Assembly: GCA_032718475.1 (NCBI GenBank)
Contig: JAUCBJ010001701.1
Span: forward strand, 1 to 53,688
Length of the DNA stretch: 53,688 bases
Direction: 5' to 3'
Source: Nemertoderma westbladi
Lineage: Eukaryota; Xenacoelomorpha; Nemertodermatida; Nemertodermatidae
A model generated the notes under the pieces. The model was not told the DNA's origin. It saw only the letters and a program-made list of their open reading frames with translations, and did no database searches. Position numbers and translations under genes: made by a program. Positions 30,829-39,054 of this stretch are shown in pieces (the first letter of the stretch is position 1; each line of letters starts with the position of its first letter).

Positions 30829-33049
30829 AATGGACGTAATTGAAGCATCCTCGTTAAGTAAGTTACAACATTTTATGGTAGCTAGTGTTTTAGGTAGGTT
30901 TAGCTAGTAATTTCGACACTGGTTCCGACATCCTACTTCCCTCTATAAATATTTTGTAGTAGCTAGTTCTTGTTACTCTTTGTATAGAATATGTTCCAGA
31001 ACATGTTAGCTATTTATTTTTAAAAAAAATCATGTTCTAGAACAAATATTTTTTGTTCTATAACATTTTTTCGAAAAAAATCTGGATTCTATTTAAAACG
31101 CATGGAATCGTTCTAAAACGTGTTTAAAATCAATAAAAAAAATTGTAAAAAAAAAATATTGTGAAAAAATTTTTTTTTATTGATTTTAAACACGTTTTAC
31201 AGTAGAACGATTCCATGCGTTTTAAATAGAATCCAGATTTTTTTCTAAAAAATGTTCTAGAACAAAAAATATTTGTTTTAGAACATAATTTTTTTAAAAA
31301 AATAAGTAGCTAACATCTTCTGGAACATTTTCTATACAAATAGTAACAAGAACTAGCTACTACAAAATATTTACAGAAGGAAGTAGGATGTCGGAACCAG
31401 TGTCGAAATTTCTAGCTAAACCTACCTAAAATACTAGCTACCATAAAATTTTGTAACTTACTTAACCCTATTAAACCCGGGGGGGGGTCAATATGACCCC
31501 CCCCGTGGTTTTTTTATTATAATTCTGAAACAAACGCAGCTGAAAATCTGAAATTTTATGACTTTTCCTAAAAATCTATTGACTTCCTAGTAGTGAAAAC
31601 CGTTTTCAAAAATATTGGGTACTTTTCGAGTTATAGCACCATTTTTTAACCCTACTTTTGGCACTTTTTTTGAGACGTTTTTTGAAAATTACATTTCATT
31701 AAATATTAATTGTAACATCTCTAATTTTGATTTACACCGGTTTTTTGGTGTTAGAAATTTGGTGGAATTCATATCAATTGATTTAGAAATTTCAAACTTG
31801 TATTTTTCGGCGGGTACCAAATTTTGGTGCCAGCACCAAATTTTGAAATAAGTCAATTTTGTAAATTCAACGTTTGAAACTATTTTTTTACGCAATTGGG
31901 GTTTTTTGGGTTTCTGGATTCGATGAAATATATACGAGTTGCACCAAGCGTATCAAACTTGCATTTTTCGGTGCTGTGTGCAAATTTTGGTGCTAGCACG
32001 AAATTTTGAAAATCCATTCAATAGATAAAATTGCTTGTGACAATTTATTTCTTGCGTTTTAGAGGTTTATGGCTGTTCTGAATTCAATGAAAAATATAAT
32101 TATCGAACTAGACATCTCAGACTTGTATTTTTCGGATGTGGGTGCAAAATGTGGTGCTAGCACCAAATTTTGAAAACCATCAAATATATCAATTGATTGT
32201 GTCACCTTGTTTCTTGCGTTATACGGGTTTGTGATGGTTCTGAATTCAATGGAATCAGTAAAAATTTCATAAGAATTCTCAAACTTGTATTTTTCGCCGG
32301 TGGGTGAAAATTGTTGTGTCAGCACCAAATTTTGGAAAATATGCAAATTGATAAGTAGATAGTATCACCTTGTTTCTTGCGTTATACGGGTTTATGAGGG
32401 TCCTGAATCCGATGGAATCAATAAAAATAGCACTGGACATCGCAAACTTGTACTTTTTGGTGATGGGTACGAAATTTGGTGCTAGCACCAAAATTTGCCA
32501 AATTACGCCGAAAAATAGAAGTAGCCATGATCTGGCATATTAGAAATGTATTCCATTAGAATCAGCGCCCTCGAAAACCTGAAAATGTGAATTTATAGCA
32601 TCGTATAAGTGAATTAAAAATTTTGTGTTCTAACTGAAAAGTGCTGGTTACTTGTTTTTTTCATTTTTTTCCTACGCAGAGAGGACCCTACAGCCATTTA
32701 TAGTAATCATATCATTTTTTAATATTTTCCAATGTATTTTGCACCCCAGAAAACCTGTATTGAAAAATAATTAGCCGAAAATGTAACTTTCAAATTTGGT
32801 GAAAATTGTGCACTACTTGTAATTTTGGTGCTGCAATATAACCACCCCAGTACATTTTTTCGAAAATTTTTTTTTTCGGTCGGATCCAGACAAATGATAC
32901 CTACGTACAAACAAAAAATCAGACGTTTTCGTAAATATTTGTAGATTTTAGAGGGGGGGGGGGTCAATATGACCCCCTCCCGGTATTTGTACAACATTTT
33001 ATAGCCCGGTACTAATAGGGTTAACGAGGATGCTTCAATTACGTCCATT
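30829..33049. repeat. 0.66-kb palindrome, interrupted by a piggyBac-like insertion
   Basis: The left arm (30829 to about 31140) and right arm (about 31160-31465 plus 33021-33049) are reverse complements nearly to the centre. TTCTAGAAC-type sites occur in both arms. The right arm carries a 1,555-bp insert at TTAA. The uninterrupted sequence is preserved in the left arm (TTAA 30854-30857). Transcribed, it would make a long hairpin. It is presumably a fold-back mobile element; no coding region is present. Confidence 0.9.
31466..33020 (-). mobile_element. piggyBac-like nonautonomous element, copy B (complete)
   Basis: The element is flanked by TTAA on both sides (31462-31465 and 33021-33024) and its termini are CCCTATTA and TAATAGGG. 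These are the target and terminal-base features of piggyBac transposons. Near each end sits a G-run/C-run palindrome around TCAATATGA or TCATATTGA. The interior is the same degenerate ~130-bp tandem array as copy A, in opposite orientation. There is no transposase ORF, so movement would need a helper. Confidence 0.88.
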
Positions 33050-33267
33050 GACCAAATTGCAGCAAATGAAAACTTATAGAACTCTCCCCATATCAAAATA
33101 TCAAATTGTTGTAAAAAAAATCTTGCCCCCAGTTACCGCCCCCAGTTAACTCGATGGCATGGCCTTGTATATAGTATGCCTTGATTTCAGATCATATATT
33201 TCCAGAATGGTACTTCACTATATTTGTCAATCCCAAGTGATCCACTTAGCTATAATTACGGTTATAT

Positions 33268-33690
33268 TGAAAAATATCGAGACATTAAAACTATCGAGAG
33301 TAAAAATATCGCGAGTAAAAATATCGAGTGTTGAAAAATAACGATAATATCGAGAGTTCAAAAAATATCGAGAGTAAAAATATCGAGAGTAAAAATAGCG
33401 AGAGTAAAAATATCGAGTGTAAAAATATCGAGTTTTGAAAAATATCGAGAGTAAAAATAACGAGTGTTGAAAAATACCGAGTGTTGAAAATTATCGAGAG
33501 TAAATATATCGAGTGTTGAAAAATATCGAGAGTAAAAATATCGAGTGTTGAAAAATATCGAGATTAAAAATATCGAGTGTTGAAAAATATCGAGTGTTGA
33601 AAAATATCGAGAGTAAAAATATCGAGTGTTGAAAAATATAGAGTGTTGAAAAACATCGAGAGTAAAAATATCGATAGTAACAATTTTTTT
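33268..33690. repeat. 16-17-bp minisatellite (AAAAATATCGAGAGT)
   Basis: Two alternating unit types, AAAATATCGAGAGTA and AAAATATCGAGTGTTG, repeat about 25 times. A short inverted piece of the same array is at 34058-34092, suggesting an inversion or a fold-back structure spanning both. Confidence 0.9.
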
Positions 33691-34276
33691 AAATATGATA
33701 GTATGATAATTTTTTTTCTTAAAAATGTTCTAGAACAAAAAAATTTGTTCTAGAACAAAAAATATTTATCAATATTGGTAACTTACACGTGTTCTATAAC
33801 ATTTATAAAAAGAAGTAGAAAATACTAGGTATTTTAAAAAATTTAAATGTGATCTAGAACTAAAAAATGTGTTCTAGAACAAATTAAAAATTATTATTTC
33901 ATTTGAATTTAATAGCAAAAACTAGCTACTATAATAAATCTGGTGAGTAGCCAAGGTGTATTAATGCCATTTATTTGCACTTGCACTGTTGTAACCCATG
34001 CACTACTGCAATATTGTCCTATAATTCTAAATAAAATGCTCAAGCAAAATGCAATATTTTTACTCTCGATATTTTTCAACACTCGATATTTATATATTGC
34101 CTTCGTTGGTTGTTAGGTGACAATATATTGGCAATGTTACCTAGCCAACTATAATTGGTAAAAGCCACTTTCCCCATTTTCCGCTAGGTAGTGCAGCGAA
34201 TTGGATCCGCTTACACTCCCCCCCATGCTATCTTCCCGGATCTCTTTCTGGATATGATATCCCTGATATCTTTGGG
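33691..34276. other. TGTTCTAGAACA cluster 3 and AT-rich spacer
   Basis: TGTTCTAGAACA-like sites occur at about 33725, 33746, 33852 and 33870, with AAACTAGCTACTATAAT near 33914. Both features also occur in the 30.8-kb palindrome. The inverted minisatellite piece is at 34058-34092. No gene is seen. Confidence 0.5.
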
Positions 34277-34618
34277 TAAATAATAATAATAATAATAAAT
34301 TCTTTTATTCCCAAAACTTCAAATATATAAAATAATTGAAGGCAGCATGGAGGGTGGCCCCGGCTGATAATTTATGGGAATAAGCGTCATGTATGGCAGA
34401 CAAATGCTTGACCTACACTAATTACATTACTGTGTATCCACGGTGTCATATTGATGTTATACATACATACCCAATACATTGGCGCGTAGACACACACACC
34501 CCATACTTACAATTACAAGCACCATTATTTCACACATACTACACCACCCACACATACGTACACACATTAATTATTTACTTTATCACAGTATATTCTAAGT
34601 TGTATAAGTTACTTGTTG

Positions 34619-37600
34619 CTATGTTATGGAGTCACGGTCATATATTGTATAATAATGATTTTTAATGCTATCCATGTATGTTTTTAGTTTTCGTATTTGT
34701 TTTAGAGTAATAAGAGATGCGTTCCAGATTTTTGTAGCACTGACAGTTAAACTTTTAAATCCATAGTTGTTCCTAGTAGTAGGTATTTTAATATTATGTG
34801 TTCTGGGATTTATTAAGTATGCGTTTGTTCTTATACTATTAAGAAATGGTAGTTGTAGTTTCTTAAATGGTGTACTTAGATTAAATATATATTTGTAGTA
34901 AAATTTTAATACAAAGTATTCTCGTAGAGCTGTCAGTGTAGGAAGTTTTGCTTTGGTTCGTAATTCGGTTCCTGTCATGTCCTTGTTTTTCTTGCTATAC
35001 ACTACCCTTAAGCCGTAATTTTGTATTTTTTCTAACCCGTAAAGTATTCCCTTTGCACCGTAACTGTTTTGTATTGAAATTAGGACCTCGCAGCAATAGT
35101 TATGATATGGTAGGACTGTCGCCTTGTATATATTAAGTTTAGATTTGAGTGGTAACTGTCCTTTTATCTGTCGTAGTCCGGAGATTGCTTGTGTCATTTT
35201 ATGTTTTATAGCGTTGATGTGTTCCCTCCATTCCATTCTGTTGTCTATTAGTATACCTAAATATTTAATTGATTTGGATTGGTTAATTATCGTATTCGGA
35301 TTAATTTTTAAGACAATCTCCTCTATATCAGGTGTTCTAGAATGCGGGCTTATAAGCATGAATTCGGTTTTTTTATTGTTCAATTTTAGTTTTAGGTCTG
35401 AAAATATTTCTTCAAGTGCGAGTATGTGTTTTTCTAAGGTTTGTGATGCTTTTAGAGGATCCTTATTTGTACAGTATATAAGTGTATCATCTGCGTACTG
35501 TATCAAGTGTATATCCGGTATATTTGCTATGGAATTGACATAAATTACAAACAATATTGGCCCTAGAATGGTCCCCTGTGGAATTCCTCTAGGTACGAGC
35601 TGCCAAGTGGAGAAAACACCATTTGCTTTAGTGCGTTGATATCGTGGATAGAGAAAACTATTAATCATATTAATTGAAGTGCCATGAAATCCTAATTCTA
35701 CTAGCTTACCTAAAAGAATTGAATGGTCTAGAGAATTAAATGCTTTACTTAGGTCTAGTGCACCTACGGCTACGTGTTTATTTTGGTTTAGGCTGTACCT
35801 CCAAGTTTCAGTGGCATAAATTATTGCGTCCCGTGTTGAAAAACCCCTACGAAAACCAAATTGCGTTTTGTTTATCAAATTATTTTTATTTAGGTAATCA
35901 CTTATCTGGTTGTATAATACTTTTTCGAATACTTTTTCTAAGGTCGACGTTACCGAAATTGGTCTGTAATTCACTGGATCACTCCTATCACCATTTTTGA
36001 ATAAAGGAGTAACATCAGCGTATTTTAAGCGTTTTGGAAATATTGACCTTGTGATGCATTCATTTATTAAATATGTAAATTGAAATATTATTTTGGGCCC
36101 CAACAATTTTATAATTTTGGGAGGTAATTTTGAAGGGCCTGCTGATTTACTTGTATTTATTTTAGAAAATATGTTATCTACTGTAATTTCATCCACGTTA
36201 ACGAATCCGAATTGACAATTTAAATTAGTTTTATTATTAGTTGAAATTAGACCTGAATTTCGGATCGTACATGTTAGTCCAGTGAATTTTCCCATAGGAA
36301 TGTATGTATTATTTAGAATTTCCGCGATCCCTTTGCTTGTATTTACAAGTACACATTTTGAGTTGGTTAATTGCTTTATTGTGCTGTTCTTACTACTTTT
36401 ATTAAGGAGATTGTTTATTATCTTCCATTTGTCACTTGGTGAGGCTGCTTCCCTGAATTGACTTTGAACGTATTTGTTTTTATTTTTACTGTTTAAGGCA
36501 TTAAAAGCATTTCTACTATTTTTAAATATTTTGTGATCATTAAGTTTCTTTGAGTTACGCCATTTACGGAGGTTCATCTGCTTCTCATCGAATAGTTTTT
36601 GCAATTCTTTATCCCACCATGGTGGTAGATGCTTATTTTGCTGCGAGTTACTTACAGGTTTATATAATTTCTTTTTTAATGGTGCATGTTTATTAAGTAC
36701 ACTTTCAAGATTATCTTCAAAGCAATCATATTTAATATCAGTGGTTTGATCCGAATAGAGAAATGACCAGTTTATATTATTTATGTCAATTAAAAAGCCC
36801 TTTTCATCAAATTTATCAAAATCTCTGAATTCTCGCCATATAGGCCTGTTCATTTCGGATGACCTTACAAGACTTGATTTTAATTTAATCGCTATAAATT
36901 CGTGATCCGATACATCACATGGAAATGTGTGATGCTCCATTATATTATTTGAGAAAGATGAAATGAATACGTCTAAAAGAGAAAATTTTTGTTTACTGTA
37001 CCGTGTAGGTTTAGTTGTATCGGAAAACTTTAGGTCATAGAGCGATACTACGTCACACAATTCCTTGGTAATATTGCTTTCCGTATTAGTAACATTTATA
37101 TTAAAATCTCCCATTATTAGAACTTTGGAAGCTGAGCTATTGGTTGCATTCTCAATTTCAGTATTAAAATTATTCAGAAATGTTGTAGCTTGATGCACAG
37201 AAGGGTTATAAGCTATCCCCACCATAAATTGGTTCTGCACCTCAACCCAAACTGATTCGTATGATTTTTTTTTATTTGTATTTGATTTTATGTCTGGTCT
37301 AATTTTCTGCTCAAGGGAATCTGGTATATATATAGCGACACCCCCACCACGTTTTCTTTTACGATCGCATCTATATACACTAAATCCGGGTAGCTTGATC
37401 GATCGATTAGAGATTCTAGGTTTGAGCCATGTCTCAGAGATACCTATTATTGTATTATTATTATCAATCCCTGCAAATATATCTCTTATATTAGTGTAAT
37501 GTTTTTGTAGGCTTCTGATATTAATATGAATAAATTTTAATTCATTTGGATTATTTATTAGGTAACTACGAATTTCAGATAAGCTGCTGGGTGTATTATT

Positions 37601-37921
37601 TTTAGTGCTTGTTACTTTCTGTCGTGGACCTGGGTTTTTATGTACGTCACCTGCCCTGTAAAGTAAACCATTCCCTGTTAATGATAATATTATCATAATA
37701 TCTATCCCTGAAATAAGGTAAATTTTAAACGACCGCCACAGTACCTGGAAAAATAGTATACAATATGTTTTATGATTACGCTGAAAATTTTTTAAATCTC
37801 TTTTAGTTATTGCTGGTTTAAATGATAATTTTTTTACGCAATCATGTCTTTGTACAATTTTAATTTGCCATATCGAAATATATATAATTAGAAATATAAT
37901 TACGTTGACTCTCAAGGACAT
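34619..37921 (-). CDS. LINE ORF2: membrane leader, 2A peptide, endonuclease, RT
   Basis: The 1,100-residue ORF starts at ATG 37921, only 8 nt after the stop of the upstream ORF. Residues 5-23 and about 52-84 are hydrophobic. They are followed by GDVHKNPGP (residues 91-99), a 2A-type motif at which ribosomes can skip the Gly-Pro bond. The product would thus be a ~98-residue leader and a ~1,000-residue enzyme. The endonuclease shows ISETWL, MGDFNIN and SDHEFI. The RT shows GALDLSKAFNSLDH, RGIPQGTILGP and the catalytic QYADDTL. The YADD form and layout fit the CR1/L2 group. Similar 2A leaders are known in CR1-like elements of sea urchins and other invertebrates. Confidence 0.92.
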   Translation of the reverse strand: MSLRVNVIIFLIIYISIWQIKIVQRHDCVKKLSFKPAITKRDLKNFQRNHKTYCILFFQVLWRSFKIYLISGIDIMIILSLTGNGLLYRAGDVHKNPGPRQKVTSTKNNTPSSLSEIRSYLINNPNELKFIHINIRSLQKHYTNIRDIFAGIDNNNTIIGISETWLKPRISNRSIKLPGFSVYRCDRKRKRGGGVAIYIPDSLEQKIRPDIKSNTNKKKSYESVWVEVQNQFMVGIAYNPSVHQATTFLNNFNTEIENATNSSASKVLIMGDFNINVTNTESNITKELCDVVSLYDLKFSDTTKPTRYSKQKFSLLDVFISSFSNNIMEHHTFPCDVSDHEFIAIKLKSSLVRSSEMNRPIWREFRDFDKFDEKGFLIDINNINWSFLYSDQTTDIKYDCFEDNLESVLNKHAPLKKKLYKPVSNSQQNKHLPPWWDKELQKLFDEKQMNLRKWRNSKKLNDHKIFKNSRNAFNALNSKNKNKYVQSQFREAASPSDKWKIINNLLNKSSKNSTIKQLTNSKCVLVNTSKGIAEILNNTYIPMGKFTGLTCTIRNSGLISTNNKTNLNCQFGFVNVDEITVDNIFSKINTSKSAGPSKLPPKIIKLLGPKIIFQFTYLINECITRSIFPKRLKYADVTPLFKNGDRSDPVNYRPISVTSTLEKVFEKVLYNQISDYLNKNNLINKTQFGFRRGFSTRDAIIYATETWRYSLNQNKHVAVGALDLSKAFNSLDHSILLGKLVELGFHGTSINMINSFLYPRYQRTKANGVFSTWQLVPRGIPQGTILGPILFVIYVNSIANIPDIHLIQYADDTLIYCTNKDPLKASQTLEKHILALEEIFSDLKLKLNNKKTEFMLISPHSRTPDIEEIVLKINPNTIINQSKSIKYLGILIDNRMEWREHINAIKHKMTQAISGLRQIKGQLPLKSKLNIYKATVLPYHNYCCEVLISIQNSYGAKGILYGLEKIQNYGLRVVYSKKNKDMTGTELRTKAKLPTLTALREYFVLKFYYKYIFNLSTPFKKLQLPFLNSIRTNAYLINPRTHNIKIPTTRNNYGFKSLTVSATKIWNASLITLKQIRKLKTYMDSIKNHYYTIYDRDSIT
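37625..37654 (-). other. 2A ribosome-skipping motif
   Basis: It encodes the string ending D-V-H-K-N-P-G-P. The conserved D-V/I-x-x-N-P-G-P signature is complete. The predicted break is between codons 37630-37628 (Gly) and 37627-37625 (Pro). Confidence 0.88.
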
Positions 37922-37929
37922 ATTATTTT

Positions 37930-38727
37930 TTATATTATTTTAAAATTTATATAAATAGTACCAGTAGCAATAGCACAGAATGGAATGAAGGTGACCCATA
38001 CTAGTAAGTTAGTACAAACTTTGGTCTGTCTAGTATGTATATTAAATGTCGCGAAGTAGATTACAAATAGATAGGCTGCGGTTCCAACTGAGTATAGTCT
38101 TATTGTATGTGGTTGCCGTTTATTATTTAATCTATGTATACTGTGTCTGTTATGAATTGTAATTGTTCGTGGTTTTAATTTCCTAATTGTACGTTGCTTG
38201 TAGTAAATACTAGCTAAAGTTGGTTGTAAAAGGGCTCCAATTATATATTTTAGTTTTCCTAAGATATAGATCAATAACATTTCAGTGGATACACATGTAA
38301 TGATGGCGCAGCCCAACAGATATGTGTACCAATGATTGACGCTCAACCCACCCGGTATCAAGGCCAGTAACCAAACCCATCCATACACCTTCGTGCATAC
38401 ACTTGTAAAAATATACACAGTTACCGGTATGTTGCGTACAGTAAATCCAAATGGGATGTATACAGTGAAATACAACCCTAAATGCATGATATTTAAACAA
38501 TAACGAGTAAAAACCAATATTAAGTGGTATTTATTAATAGTGCTACAAATTATAACAATCATTAGTACCCAATTCAGACATATTAATGGAATAAAAACAG
38601 CTAGTAGATTTATAGGTCTTAAATGACTTAAATGTATCACAAAATTTGGCAAAGTAGCAATAATACAAAATACGGTTAGTAAGAAAAGAGACCCTATTAC
38701 TATCATGTTTTTATTTAAAATGTTCAT
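37930..38727 (-). CDS. Multi-pass membrane protein ORF inside the LINE
   Basis: This 265-codon ORF starts at ATG 38727 and ends TAA, with only AAAATAAT before the ORF2 ATG. About seven hydrophobic segments are visible, roughly residues 8-31, 38-63, 67-95, 100-128, 134-170, 209-228 and 240-262, with a strongly basic loop (about 177-207) before the sixth. I recognise no family. The absence of stops in an AT-rich ORF of this length, in an element whose other ORFs are intact, argues that it is a real part of the element. The 8-nt gap suggests that ORF2 is translated by reinitiation or coupling. A captured host receptor or an independently evolved membrane anchor are both possible. Confidence 0.75.
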   Translation of the reverse strand: MNILNKNMIVIGSLFLLTVFCIIATLPNFVIHLSHLRPINLLAVFIPLICLNWVLMIVIICSTINKYHLILVFTRYCLNIMHLGLYFTVYIPFGFTVRNIPVTVYIFTSVCTKVYGWVWLLALIPGGLSVNHWYTYLLGCAIITCVSTEMLLIYILGKLKYIIGALLQPTLASIYYKQRTIRKLKPRTITIHNRHSIHRLNNKRQPHTIRLYSVGTAAYLFVIYFATFNIHTRQTKVCTNLLVWVTFIPFCAIATGTIYINFKII

Positions 38728-39054
38728 GAAAAAAGAAAAAAAATTGAAATGGTTTTACTTATCAATATTATTCTGAGTTAGGCTCAGATAAATAAAATAT
38801 TTCATATTGTGAAAGTAGGATAAAATTAGACAATGTATATCATAGTAAAAAGTGTCTTTTTTATTTGGAAGACAGCAAAGAGGCAGTAAAAATTGACTGT
38901 TAACAATAATATATATAGTCAATGTTGTGATTATCATAAAAGCTTAAATAATTGCATTTAAAATATACCTTTTTATAGGGTTAACTATGTATGAGATATC
39001 TTGAATTATAGATTATGTTACGATAGGTTTGGCAAATACGTTTGTTGCATTGTG
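38728..39054 (-). other. Inter-ORF region of the LINE
   Basis: There are 327 bp between ORF1 and the membrane ORF. A 60-codon hydrophobic frame (38937-38755) is present but unsupported. The length could host an internal ribosome entry site or be spliced out; no clear splice pair is seen. Confidence 0.4.

Noticed and set aside
34948-36000. Plus-strand hydrophobic ORFs
   Set aside because: They are antisense shadows of LINE ORF2.
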